Source: Verrucomicrobia bacterium UBA1183 (GTDB lineage Bacteria > Verrucomicrobiota > Verrucomicrobiia > Opitutales > UBA9783). Taken from it: 8,150 nt of DNA. The position numbers and the translations under genes were made by a program. Below, in pieces: positions 1 to 6,143 of the stretch. The notes below the pieces were generated by a model. The model was not told the origin of the DNA and made no database searches. It worked only from the letters and a program-made list of their open reading frames with translations. Location of the stretch: NCBI GenBank assembly GCA_002309885.1, contig DBYP01000019.1, positions 1 to 8,150 on the forward strand. The letters run 5' to 3'. Each line of letters opens with the position of its first letter. Position 1 is the first letter of the stretch.

Positions 1-48
1 AATCCGTTTACGTTCCCATTCCGAGACGTGACTGTATTTCGTTTTCAT
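1..48 (-). CDS. N-terminal fragment of a putative IS30-type transposase, cut by window edge
   Basis: An ATG on the minus strand at 48 opens a frame of 16 codons without a stop to the window edge, reading MKTKYSHVSEWERKRI. This resembles the first residues of the helix-turn-helix domain (HTH_38 type) that starts IS30-family transposases, where a K/Y-[ST]-H-[LV]-[ST]-x-x-E-R-x-x-I pattern is typical. That domain binds the ends of the element. A weak purine-rich ribosome site (AGAAG) lies about 8 bases before the ATG. Only 16 residues are visible, so the family call rests on a short motif, and another HTH protein is possible. Whether the gene is intact lies outside the window. Confidence 0.5.
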   Translation of the reverse strand, partial: MKTKYSHVSEWERKRI

Positions 49-110
49 ATTTTTTCTTCTTAGAAAACGCTAGCTTCACATCTCTCTTTGCTTTTTTCAA
101 TCTTTTACTT

Positions 111-147
111 CAGCAGTTGCACTTCAAAGTTGAAGTTACAGTGCCCC
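111..147. repeat. Palindrome, candidate terminal repeat of the adjacent insertion sequence
   Basis: The region carries a near-perfect palindrome, ACTTCAA-AG-TTGAAGT (121-136), inside the longer stretch GTTGCACTTC...GTTACAGTGC. It lies about 70-100 bases upstream of the putative transposase start, the distance at which an IS30-type element would end, and sequences of this flavour are common at IS30-family ends. The other end and the target duplication are outside the window, so the boundary is an inference. Confidence 0.3.
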
Positions 148-192
148 CAAGTAAAAGCTTGAAAAAACTTAAGAGATATGATGGAAAAAGCA

Positions 193-213
193 ACCACGGG
201 TGGAACCCGTGGT
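193..213 (+). terminator. Strong GC-rich hairpin, terminator-like
   Basis: A perfect 9-bp stem (ACCACGGGT / ACCCGTGGT) with a GGA loop is followed by the pyrimidine-rich CTTCTTCGCTTT. On the opposite strand the stem is followed by TGCTTTTT, which is an equally good or better U tract. No gene ends nearby on either strand. It may be the leftover terminator of a gene separated from it by the insertion sequence on the left. Direction is uncertain. Confidence 0.5.
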
Positions 214-380
214 CTTCTTCGCTTTGTATCAGATAAAGTGCCCAAATCTACAATATCACTACCTTGAGACACATCATCAATAGGTTAGACCTAGTACATA
301 GCACCTTTACATTTTTATTTTTTTATAAACCCTATTACGCCTATTTTAATGTTGCTCTTGTAAATTTTCACAGAATAAGC

Positions 381-410
381 TTGAACTTTTTTGAAAAATA
401 TGCCATAAAT
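381..410 (+). promoter_or_regulatory. Candidate sigma-70-type promoter of hppA
   Basis: TTGAAC (381-386) is followed after 17-18 bases by CATAAA/ATAAAT (404-410). Transcription would start near 416, giving a leader of roughly 40 bases before hppA. The match is partial and the AT-rich surroundings make chance hits likely. Confidence 0.4.
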
Positions 411-442
411 AGAACAAGGTACGTTCACCAGAAAGGATTATC

Positions 443-448
443 AGGAGG
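443..448 (+). promoter_or_regulatory. Ribosome binding site of hppA
   Basis: AGGAGG is a full Shine-Dalgarno match, 10 bases before the ATG at 459. It fixes the start codon of hppA and is the strongest ribosome site in the window. Confidence 0.85.
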
Positions 449-458
449 ATAAAATACT

Positions 459-2636
459 ATGAATGGATTGTTTTGGTTGGCTCCGCTTGCCGGATTCAGC
501 GCATTAGGATTTGCGGTATATTTTTACCGGCAAATGATCAAAGAAAACGAAGGGAATGAGACCATGCGTATGATCGCTTCTCACGTTCGTGAGGGCGCGA
601 TGGCTTATTTGAAGCAGCAATATAAGGTTGTTGGCTTAGTTTTCTTTGTTTTGGCTATATTGCTGGCTATTTTGGCTTACGGTTTTGAATTGCAGAATCA
701 TTGGGTTCCGTTTGCGTTCTTAACAAGCGGATTTTTCTCAGGTTTGGCAGGTTTCTTCGGAATGAAAACCGCCACATCGGCTTCGTCGCGTACAGCAGAA
801 GCAGCGCGTCATTCACTCAATAAAGGTTTGAAGGTTGCTTTCCGAAGCGGTGCTGTTATGGGCTTGACCGTCGTCGGTTTAGCACTGTTGGATTATTCCT
901 TCTGGTTCTATGTCTTGAATCATTGTTTGCCGGGTGCTACCGAAGCGGAACATATGCTGTTGGTTACAACAACAATGGTAACGTTCGGTATCGGTGCTTC
1001 GTTACAAGCTTTGTTTGCGCGTGTTGGTGGCGGTATTTTCACAAAAGCTGCCGATGTCGGTGCAGATTTGGTGGGTAAAGTTGAAGCCGGAATTCCGGAA
1101 GATGATCCACGTAATCCTGCGACCATTGCGGATAACGTCGGTGATAACGTCGGCGATGTTGCTGGTATGGGTGCCGATTTGTACGAATCCTACTACGGAT
1201 CTATCTTAGCTTCGGCCTCTTTGGGAGCACTCGCATTCTTCAATCAACCAGAATTGCAATGGAATGCCGTTTTGGCTCCTGTTTTGATGGGTGCTTTGGG
1301 CGTCTTCTTGTCGCTTATCGGTATTTTCTGCGTCCGTGTTGGAGGTAATGAAGGGGGTAAATCTATTTTAAAAGCCTTAGATCGTGGAATCAATGTTGCC
1401 GCACTATGTTTGGTGGTTGTTTCCTATTTCTTGCTGCAGTGCTTGGGATTGGGAGCACACATCTGGGGTGCTTTAGTTGCTGGACTTATTACCGGTATTG
1501 TTATCGGAAAGGGCTCTGAATATTATACCTCGGCAGAATATAAGCCAACAAAACGTATTGCTGAAAAGGCTGAAACAGGTGCCGGACCGGTTATCATCGG
1601 TGGGTTGGGCGAAGGTATGGCTTCGACCATGATCCCGGTATTTGCCGTTGTTATCGGTATGTCCTGTGCATTCGGTTTTGCTTCACACTTCCAATTCTCG
1701 GCCCTCAATGAAGGTTTGTACGGTATTGGCCTGGCAGCTGTTGGAATGTTGTCCACATTGGGAATAACCTTGGCTACAGATGCCTATGGACCCATCGCGG
1801 ATAATGCGGGCGGTAATGCCGAAATGAGCGGTCTGCCTCCGAAAGTACGTCAACGTACGGATGCTTTGGATGCTATTGGAAATACCACCGCTGCTACCGG
1901 AAAAGGTTTCGCTATTGGATCCGCTGCTTTGACCGCTTTGGCATTGGTTGCTTCTTATGTCCAAGAATTGAAGTTGGGTCTTATACGCATCGGCAAAGAT
2001 GTTATCGAAGTCAATGGTACATTATGCAACACCTCGGATGTCTCCTTGGTACAATTGATGCATTTCTTTGAAATCCATTTGCTCAACCCGAAGGTCTTGA
2101 TGGGTATGTTTGTCGGTTCTATGCTGGCGTTCGTATTCTGTGGAATGACCATGAATGCGGTTGGTCGTGCAGCGGCAAAGATGGTCGATGAAGTTCGTCG
2201 CCAATTCAAGGAAATCAAAGGCATTTTGTCAGGTAAGGCCAAGCCAGATTACTCGCGTTGCGTTCGTATCTCAACCGAATCGGCTCAAAAGGAAATGCTG
2301 CTTCCTGCGCTCATGACGATTGCGTTCCCATTCTTGGTAGGTATTTGCTTAGGTGTCCCGGGTGTTGTCGGTATGTTAGCCGGTACGCTTTCCTGCGGTT
2401 TCGTTTTAGCGATATTCATGGCTAATTCGGGAGGCGCATGGGATAATGCCAAGAAGTACATCGAAGAAGGTCACTTCGGAGGTAAAGGTTCGGAGGCTCA
2501 TAAGGCCGCCGTTATCGGTGATACCGTTGGAGATCCTTTCAAGGATACATCGGGCCCGAGCTTGAACATCTTGTTGAAATTGATGACGATCGCTTCCATT
2601 ATTGGAGCTAGCGTAACATTAGTTTTTCAATTTTAA
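459..2636 (+). CDS. hppA: K+-dependent ion-translocating membrane pyrophosphatase (H+ and/or Na+ pump)
   Basis: This membrane enzyme hydrolyses inorganic pyrophosphate and uses the energy to pump cations out of the cytoplasm. The protein is 725 residues, a full length for the family, with about 16 hydrophobic segments. The pyrophosphate and Mg2+ site is complete: DVGADLVGKVE (199-209), EDDPRNPATIADN (214-226) followed by VGDNVGD, DAYGPIADNAGGN (441-453), RTDALDAIGN (466-475), a C-terminal NSGGAWDNAKK (656-666), and GDTVGDPFKDTSGP (687-700). In the family, alanine after GNTT marks K+-dependent enzymes and lysine marks K+-independent ones; here it is Ala478 (GNTTAATGKG). Glu243 in DLYESY is the gate glutamate, placed as in Na+-transporting members. 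It stands alone behind its own promoter and ends at a hairpin. The enzyme identity is very secure; the ion pumped is not. Confidence 0.97.
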   Translation: MNGLFWLAPLAGFSALGFAVYFYRQMIKENEGNETMRMIASHVREGAMAYLKQQYKVVGLVFFVLAILLAILAYGFELQNHWVPFAFLTSGFFSGLAGFFGMKTATSASSRTAEAARHSLNKGLKVAFRSGAVMGLTVVGLALLDYSFWFYVLNHCLPGATEAEHMLLVTTTMVTFGIGASLQALFARVGGGIFTKAADVGADLVGKVEAGIPEDDPRNPATIADNVGDNVGDVAGMGADLYESYYGSILASASLGALAFFNQPELQWNAVLAPVLMGALGVFLSLIGIFCVRVGGNEGGKSILKALDRGINVAALCLVVVSYFLLQCLGLGAHIWGALVAGLITGIVIGKGSEYYTSAEYKPTKRIAEKAETGAGPVIIGGLGEGMASTMIPVFAVVIGMSCAFGFASHFQFSALNEGLYGIGLAAVGMLSTLGITLATDAYGPIADNAGGNAEMSGLPPKVRQRTDALDAIGNTTAATGKGFAIGSAALTALALVASYVQELKLGLIRIGKDVIEVNGTLCNTSDVSLVQLMHFFEIHLLNPKVLMGMFVGSMLAFVFCGMTMNAVGRAAAKMVDEVRRQFKEIKGILSGKAKPDYSRCVRISTESAQKEMLLPALMTIAFPFLVGICLGVPGVVGMLAGTLSCGFVLAIFMANSGGAWDNAKKYIEEGHFGGKGSEAHKAAVIGDTVGDPFKDTSGPSLNILLKLMTIASIIGASVTLVFQF

Positions 2637-2638
2637 TG

Positions 2639-2668
2639 TTGCAATCGGCCAGGATTGTGTTTCATAAT
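2639..2668 (+). promoter_or_regulatory. Candidate tRNA-Ser promoter overlapping the hppA terminator
   Basis: TTGCAA (2639-2644) and CATAAT (2663-2668) are 18 bases apart, placing the transcription start near 2675, about 13 bases before the mature tRNA. The -10 box lies in the loop and 3' arm of the hppA terminator hairpin. The -35 is only a 4/6 match. Confidence 0.4.
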
Positions 2669-2686
2669 CCTGGTCGTATTGTTTTT
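2646..2686 (+). terminator. Rho-independent terminator of hppA
   Basis: Ten bases after the hppA stop an 11-bp stem (CGGCCAGGATT / AATCCTGGTCG, one G-U pair, 9-base loop) is followed by TATTGTTTTT. The T tract ends two bases before tRNA-Ser begins, so hppA and the tRNA are probably separate transcripts. Confidence 0.75.
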
Positions 2687-2687
2687 A

Positions 2688-2777
<90 letters not shown>

Positions 2778-2864
2778 GGGTATCTCAGTTGGATACTGTA
2801 ATTTGTAAAATGTAAGACGGTGAAATTTCCCCAAAAAAGTGTTAAAACAAAAGAAGTCTTCGGC

Positions 2865-3173
2865 ATGAAGATAGATGAGTATTGCGAAGGGAAACATTCA
2901 TTCCCTATCGATTGTGCCGTTGCGCATTTTCGCAATAGCCGCTATCCTTGGAAAATAAATCATGGATTTTACGAAACGTTTTTTGTTTTGGAAGGTACGT
3001 GCACTATCGAATTCGAGAATGAAACGATAACGCTTTCCAAACACGACTTTTTTGTGATTGAACCCGAACGGAAACATGCCAGCTGCGCGGAATTTGCCGA
3101 CGTCGTTATCCATTGCATGCCTCCATTTGATATAAAAAACGTAGCATTTTGCAACGATAACGAAAGTTGTTAG
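2865..3173 (+). CDS. Small cupin-domain protein, function unknown
   Basis: The protein is 102 residues, essentially one RmlC-like cupin barrel. In motif 1, H33-x3-E37-x6-G44 fits the cupin pattern, but the first histidine of HxH is replaced by Ile31. In motif 2, P67-x3-H71 keeps the metal-binding histidine position with shortened spacing. A metal could thus be held by H33, E37 and H71, or the site may only bind a ligand. The HGFYETFFVLEGTCTIEF stretch is like the sensor cupins of AraC-type regulators, but no DNA-binding domain is attached. I chose ATG 2865 because AGAAG lies about 8 bases upstream; a GTG at 2820 would add 15 residues of non-cupin character. It follows tRNA-Ser and is followed by a repeat block. 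The substrate cannot be told from sequence. Confidence 0.75.
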   Translation: MKIDEYCEGKHSFPIDCAVAHFRNSRYPWKINHGFYETFFVLEGTCTIEFENETITLSKHDFFVIEPERKHASCAEFADVVIHCMPPFDIKNVAFCNDNESC

Positions 3174-3200
3174 ATGGTACCTGTGAAAAATGTAGCATTC

Positions 3201-3231
3201 TAAGGGAACTTTTTGAAAAAAGTTTCCCTTA
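3201..3231 (+). terminator. Hairpin A after the cupin gene, terminator-like
   Basis: TAAGGGAACTTTTT pairs with AAAAAGTTTCCCTTA with one bulged base and a tiny loop. It stands 28 bases after the cupin stop codon. It lacks a proper U tract (only TT follows the GC part), so it may stabilise or process the 3' end rather than terminate by the classical route. Confidence 0.45.
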
Positions 3232-3294
3232 AACCCTCAAAAACGTTTATTTTTTGCAGCGATGCTGCAAAAAAAACAAAAGTTTTGAGAGGGG

Positions 3295-3324
3295 TTGGGA
3301 GAGCTTTTACAAAAGCTCTCCCAA
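3295..3324. repeat. Hairpin E, perfect 14-bp inverted repeat
   Basis: TTGGGAGAGCTTTT and AAAAGCTCTCCCAA are perfect complements separated by AC. There is no U tract on either side strong enough to call a plain terminator. It is the outermost module of R1 and has no other copy in this window. Confidence 0.8.
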
Positions 3325-3373
3325 AAATTGCTGTTTCTTTAGCAAAGAGAAAAAACAAATTTCTTAAAAACTA

Positions 3374-3405
3374 TTGACAAGCCGCGTTTTTTTTAATCTC
3401 ATAAA
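3374..3405 (+). promoter_or_regulatory. Candidate promoter of the tRNA-Ala/tRNA-Leu unit
   Basis: A perfect -35 box TTGACA (3374-3379) is followed by TCATAA/CATAAA (3399-3405). The 19-20 base spacer is longer than ideal. Transcription would start near 3411, just ahead of tRNA-Ala at 3415. Position and the perfect -35 box support the call; the -10 box is weak. Confidence 0.5.
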
Positions 3406-3414
3406 CGTACCGAT

Positions 3415-3490
3415 GGGGTTGTAGCTCAGTTGGAAGAGCATCACAATGGCATTGTGGGGGTCGTCGGTTCGAACCCGATCAACTCCACCA
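3415..3490 (+). tRNA. tRNA-Ala (anticodon GGC)
   Basis: A 76-base tRNA with CCA encoded. The acceptor GGGGTTG pairs with CAACTCC (3480-3486), and the third pair is G3-U70, the identity mark of alanine tRNAs. The D stem is GCTC/GAGC. The anticodon loop ATGGCAT carries GGC at 3448-3450, reading GCC and GCU. The T arm TCGGTTCGAACCCGA is standard, with discriminator A3487. It is followed by tRNA-Leu after 17 bases and probably cotranscribed with it. Confidence 0.97.
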
Positions 3491-3507
3491 TTGGATTTTG
3501 AGCCTAG

Positions 3508-3593
3508 GCTGAAGTGGTGAAATGGCAGACACGCATGATTCAGGTTCATGTGCCTTAACGGGCATGGGGGTTCAAGTCCCCCTTTCAGCACCA
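3508..3593 (+). tRNA. tRNA-Leu (anticodon CAG)
   Basis: An 86-base class II tRNA with CCA encoded. The acceptor GCTGAAG pairs with TTTCAGC (3583-3589, one G-U), with discriminator A3590 as expected for leucine. The anticodon stem CATGA/TCATG holds the loop TTCAGGT with anticodon CAG at 3541-3543, reading CUG. The variable arm TGCCTTAACGGGCA is long, and the T arm GGGGGTTCAAGTCCCCC is standard. Confidence 0.97.
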
Positions 3594-3626
3594 GGGGTTG
3601 CAAAAGAAGACTCCCCGGGTGCGTTA

Positions 3627-3647
3627 TGCTGTTCGGGACGGCATTTT
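3627..3647 (+). terminator. Candidate terminator after tRNA-Leu
   Basis: A 7-bp stem TGCTGTT / GACGGCA with two G-U pairs and a CGG loop is followed by TTTT, 34 bases after tRNA-Leu ends. It is modest in strength but well placed for ending the Ala-Leu tRNA transcript. Confidence 0.45.
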
Positions 3648-3759
3648 ACACTAAACATTAAAAGATTTGGAAGAAGATTGTTCTCAACAGATAAAGGTAT
3701 CCTCGCGATTTCACTTGAGTGTGTTTACGAAAAATAAAAAATCGTAAGAGAACAAGCCC
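3648..3759. other. Intergenic stretch with no recognised gene
   Basis: Between the tRNA-Leu terminator and repeat R2 I find no ribosome site paired with a plausible frame. The open frames that cross it also run through tRNA-Leu or through repeat sequence, so they are not credible genes. Confidence 0.5.
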
Positions 3760-3834
3760 TAAGGAAACTTTTTGAAAAAAGATTCCCTTAACCCTCAAAA
3801 ACTTTTCCCTTATTTTACAACACGGTTGCAAAAT
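3760..3834 (+). repeat. Mosaic hairpin repeat, copy R2 (A-B-C, truncated)
   Basis: Hairpin A (3760-3790, TAAGGAAACTTTTT / AAAAAAGATTCCCTTA, imperfect) is followed by arm B (AACCCTCAAAAACTTTT) and a decayed hairpin C (ATTTTACAAC-ACG-GTTGCAAAAT, 3812-3834, one A-C mismatch). The B' arm is missing. This is the most degenerate copy, lying between tRNA-Leu and the STAS gene. Confidence 0.75.
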
Positions 3835-3929
3835 GATTAATAGACTCAACTTTAACCGCAACCAAGAAACAGATTCAAGCTTGCTTTTACATTTCTCACC
3901 TTTGCCCTTATATTTTCACCTTTATTTTC

Positions 3930-3957
3930 TTGATAAAAGGATGTTTTCCTTTAAAAT
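3930..3957 (+). promoter_or_regulatory. Candidate promoter of the STAS-phosphatase unit
   Basis: TTGATA (3930-3935) and TAAAAT (3952-3957) are each 5/6 matches, separated by 16 bases. The predicted start near 3964 leaves only about 8 bases before the ATG at 3972, and no Shine-Dalgarno sequence is present. That predicts a nearly leaderless message. Confidence 0.5.
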
Positions 3958-3971
3958 TCCTATTACTATAG

Positions 3972-4472
3972 ATGGGTGCCGTTCATAAAGATTCTGCATT
4001 CTCGGCGTATAAAACGTCAGATGCGGTTGTTATTCGAATAAAGGGATATGCGAGTTATCTGAATGCTTCTGTTTTAAGCAATTTCCTAAGAAAGATGGAA
4101 ACATCGCGTCACAAAAGGTATTGCATTTTATTTGAAGAATGCGAAGGGCTTGATAGCACATGCTTGGGAATATTAGCGGGGCTCTTGCTAAGATTAAAGA
4201 AACAAAATGGCATCTGCTTGTTTTGCGGATTGAAGTCGAGACCTTTAGAATCCGTACGGATGGTAGGCTTAGATAAATTGGCTTGCATTATCGAAGAAAC
4301 ACCGTTTTCGGTTTTAGCCGGACAGAATATTAAGATAGATGCCGCAGACAAAAACAAAACGCAAATCACTCCGGAATTGATTTTGGAAGCCCACAAGTTT
4401 TTGTTGGAATTGAACGCGCACAATAAGGTAAGATTTCAGGACGTTATCGCTTTGCTAGAAAAGACGGAATAA
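3972..4472 (+). CDS. STAS-domain protein, probable anti-sigma factor antagonist
   Basis: The protein is 166 residues with a STAS fold at about 16-110. In partner-switching systems such a protein binds an anti-sigma kinase when unphosphorylated and so frees the sigma factor. The phosphoacceptor loop LDSTCLGIL (60-68) matches the DS[ST]xLG site of SpoIIAA/RsbV-type proteins, so Ser62 (or Thr63) is the expected site. A C-terminal extension (about 120-166, ending KVRFQDVIALLEKTE) goes beyond the usual ~110 residues of RsbV and looks helical. The stop codon directly abuts the ATG of the SpoIIE phosphatase, which presumably dephosphorylates it. The start is preceded by no ribosome site, but the next in-frame ATG (residue 42) would cut into the STAS domain. 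The domain is secure; the sigma factor served is unknown. Confidence 0.85.
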   Translation: MGAVHKDSAFSAYKTSDAVVIRIKGYASYLNASVLSNFLRKMETSRHKRYCILFEECEGLDSTCLGILAGLLLRLKKQNGICLFCGLKSRPLESVRMVGLDKLACIIEETPFSVLAGQNIKIDAADKNKTQITPELILEAHKFLLELNAHNKVRFQDVIALLEKTE

Positions 4473-5894
4473 ATGATACTATACTTTTTGCTCGGATTCT
4501 CATTAGGCTGTTGCTTCTTGTTAGCCTTATATCTGACTGCTCGCTCGGAACATTTTCGGCAAATCAATCAGACAGAGTCCGTTGCTAAAGAGAAAACGGT
4601 TCTACTGGATCTGTTACATTCGCTTTTTGATTGCATTGCGCGAGGTCTTCCGGAAGAACAAATTTACCAACGCGTGGTTTCGGGTTGTCGACTGGCTACG
4701 CACGGATTATCCGCGTGCTTCTTCAAATACAAGGAAGACACTCAGGAATTGATTGCCACGACGCGCGAAGGGCTATTCCCGCTTCTAAAAACCTACCTTT
4801 CGCCCACCCTCTCGAAAGCCGAAATGTTATCCGTAGTAAAGCAAGGGGAACGTTTCTTTGTCGGAGAAAGTTATGTTGGGAAATGTGCACAAGATTTAAG
4901 ACCACGCATTTTAGAAGCAGATGAATTGGAAGTTATGGTTGCGAATCCCAAGCTGAAAATGCATGTAAAACAGTTATTTTTGTGCCCCATTTTATTTCAA
5001 AAGGAACTTTTAGGGGTTATTGCGATTGTGAACTGCATACAACCTGGCGGATTTTCGGAAGAATCCTGCAATCTCTTAAAATCGGTCTGCGAACAAGCCG
5101 GTATTGTTCTTCACAACGCACGGCAACTGCAGTTATTGTTTGAACAAAGTAAAATCGAGCTCGATCTCACTTTGGCAAACCAAATCCAAAGCCAATTCCT
5201 GATTGACCCTAAAAGTATACATATCCCAGGCATCGATTTATGCATTACCTATCAAGCCGCACGAAAAATTGGTGGTGATTTATACGACGTCATTGAATTA
5301 GATGATCATCGTACCGCGGTCGTTATCGGCGACGTTGCAGGCAAAGGCATTCCAGCGGCGCTAGTTATGTCGAAATGTCTGGCACATTTGAAACATTTTG
5401 CCGTCCTTGGAAAATCCCCTTCCGAGGTGCTCAAAAGCTTGAATGAGGCTCTTTATGATAATCTACCCGAGCACATGTTTGTAACGATGATTTACATGAT
5501 TGTCGATACACAAAACAATACGCTGGAATTAGCGCGTGCCGGGCATGAATATCCTTATCTCTTTCATAATCACCAAACAACGCGCTTGGAAAGCCAAGGT
5601 ATGGCACTCGGCTTAATGCCAAACGAATTTTTTCATTTGAGTATCGAAAATGTAACCGCTCCCTTTGCTCCTGGGGATCTATGCTTGCTCTTTACCGATG
5701 GGCTAACGGAAATTCGTAACACAAAAGATCTGGAATTTGCCAGCGAGCGCCTGCTTAAAAGCTTTTCGCTTCACTCTGAAGAATCCACGCACGAAATCAA
5801 CCAGCACATCGTACAAGATGCTCAAAATTTTTCGCAAAAATCCGAATTTAATGACGATCTGACCCTGATATCTCTGCGAAGATACGAGCAGTAA
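4473..5894 (+). CDS. Membrane-anchored GAF-SpoIIE serine/threonine phosphatase (RsbU-like)
   Basis: The protein is 473 residues. Residues 1-22 form one membrane segment, then a linker of likely helical character (about 23-55), a GAF-type sensor domain (about 45-220), a linker helix, and a PP2C-like SpoIIE phosphatase domain (about 250-470). The metal-binding motifs are present: GGDLYD (267-272), GDVAGKG (286-292), TDGLTE (408-413) and NDDLT (460-464), so the enzyme should be active. Its likely substrate is the phosphorylated STAS protein encoded immediately upstream with no gap between stop and start, which implies translational coupling. An input sensed by GAF would switch the sigma pathway. 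No RsbW-type kinase gene is in the window. The gene ends one base before a repeat hairpin. Confidence 0.92.
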   Translation: MILYFLLGFSLGCCFLLALYLTARSEHFRQINQTESVAKEKTVLLDLLHSLFDCIARGLPEEQIYQRVVSGCRLATHGLSACFFKYKEDTQELIATTREGLFPLLKTYLSPTLSKAEMLSVVKQGERFFVGESYVGKCAQDLRPRILEADELEVMVANPKLKMHVKQLFLCPILFQKELLGVIAIVNCIQPGGFSEESCNLLKSVCEQAGIVLHNARQLQLLFEQSKIELDLTLANQIQSQFLIDPKSIHIPGIDLCITYQAARKIGGDLYDVIELDDHRTAVVIGDVAGKGIPAALVMSKCLAHLKHFAVLGKSPSEVLKSLNEALYDNLPEHMFVTMIYMIVDTQNNTLELARAGHEYPYLFHNHQTTRLESQGMALGLMPNEFFHLSIENVTAPFAPGDLCLLFTDGLTEIRNTKDLEFASERLLKSFSLHSEESTHEINQHIVQDAQNFSQKSEFNDDLTLISLRRYEQ

Positions 5895-5895
5895 A

Positions 5896-5921
5896 GGGAA
5901 ATTTTTTCAAAAAAAATTCCC
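5896..5921 (+). terminator. Hairpin at the end of the phosphatase gene
   Basis: GGGAAATTTTTT pairs with AAAAAAATTCCC with one mismatch and a CA loop, starting one base after the stop codon at 5894. The stem carries its own T run but no U tract follows the 3' arm, so termination is plausible but not classical. Confidence 0.45.
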
Positions 5922-6069
5922 ACAGAATGGACCTACAAAGGTTGAAACCTTGCAGTTTTTGAGGGATTTTTTGTAAAGAATCTCTCAAACTCCCTTAAAA
6001 GCAGGGCAGCGGCCCTGCACCCTCGTCATTTTGCAGCATTGCTGCAAAATAAGGAACGTTTTTGAGGGT

Positions 6070-6100
6070 TAAGGGAAGCTTTTTTCAAAAAATTCCCTTA
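6070..6100 (-). terminator. Hairpin A after oppC, terminator-like
   Basis: Read on the minus strand this is TAAGGGAATTTTTTG with its complement ending CTTCCCTTA and a 2-base bulge. It lies 44 bases after the oppC stop. It is the same module, in the same orientation relative to the gene, as after the cupin gene. Confidence 0.45.
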
Positions 6101-6143
6101 AAAAATACTTCCTACCTTATAAATCTCCTGCAGATACGCTCTA

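Larger units (their letters stand above)
214..458. other. Gene-free leader region upstream of hppA
   Basis: No credible coding frame is present. The only long open frame (264-452, TTG start) has no ribosome site, has an odd composition and runs into the hppA ribosome site. A small hairpin TAGGT-TAG-ACCTA lies at 281-293. The stretch from about 301 to 400 is AT-rich and holds the likely hppA promoter. I see no known riboswitch fold. Confidence 0.5.
3197..3324 (+). repeat. Mosaic hairpin repeat, copy R1 (modules A-B-C-B'-E)
   Basis: This copy consists of hairpin A (3201-3231), arm B AACCCTCAAAAACGTTT, hairpin C (TTTTTTGCAGC-GAT-GCTGCAAAAAA, 3250-3274, perfect 11-bp stem), a matching arm B' (AAAAGTTTTGAGAGGGGTT) and hairpin E (3295-3324, perfect 14-bp stem). 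Bases 3197-3243 are identical to 8027-8073. It starts 24 bases after the cupin stop codon and ends 90 bases before tRNA-Ala. It does not code for protein. Confidence 0.85.
5896..6100. repeat. Mosaic hairpin repeat, copy R3, filling the convergent gap
   Basis: The block fills nearly all of the gap between convergent genes. In order it holds a hairpin A variant (5896-5921), a small hairpin CAAAGGTT-GA-AACCTTG (5936-5952), an 11-bp stem TTTGAGGGATT / AATCTCTCAAA (5958-5989), the arm CTCAAACTCCCTTAAAA, hairpin D (6001-6018, GCAGGGC-AGCG-GCCCTGC), hairpin C (6028-6050, perfect 10-bp), arm B reversed (AACGTTTTTGAGGGTT) and hairpin A reversed (6070-6100). The outer modules B and A run on the minus strand, as oppC does. 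Confidence 0.85.

Noticed and set aside
3..230. Long stop-free stretch on the plus strand at the left edge
   Set aside because: It runs through the candidate IS end and through the hairpin at 193-213, has no start in view, and the translation shows no protein-like pattern.
264..452. Plus-strand open frame of 62 codons before hppA
   Set aside because: It starts with TTG without a ribosome site, has an aromatic-rich unlikely composition and ends inside the hppA ribosome binding region.
2820..2864. Upstream GTG start for the cupin protein
   Set aside because: The extra 15 residues are lysine-rich and unlike the fold, and any ribosome site would be too close to the GTG; ATG 2865 has better spacing.
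3197..3324. CRISPR array
   Set aside because: The repeats are palindromic modules with variable order and no regular repeat-spacer periodicity, and no cas gene is near.
3522..3737. Plus-strand open frame crossing tRNA-Leu
   Set aside because: It overlaps a clear tRNA, so it is a chance frame. The same holds for the minus-strand frame at 3364-3603.
3658..3861. Minus-strand open frame of 67 codons
   Set aside because: It reads through the repeat block R2 and has no ribosome site; its hydrophobic look comes from AT-rich repeat sequence.
3941..3988. 15-codon frame (MFSFKIPITIDGCRS) overlapping the STAS start, as a leader peptide
   Set aside because: Its ATG lies inside the likely promoter spacer, so the main transcript would not contain it, and the ribosome site is too close.
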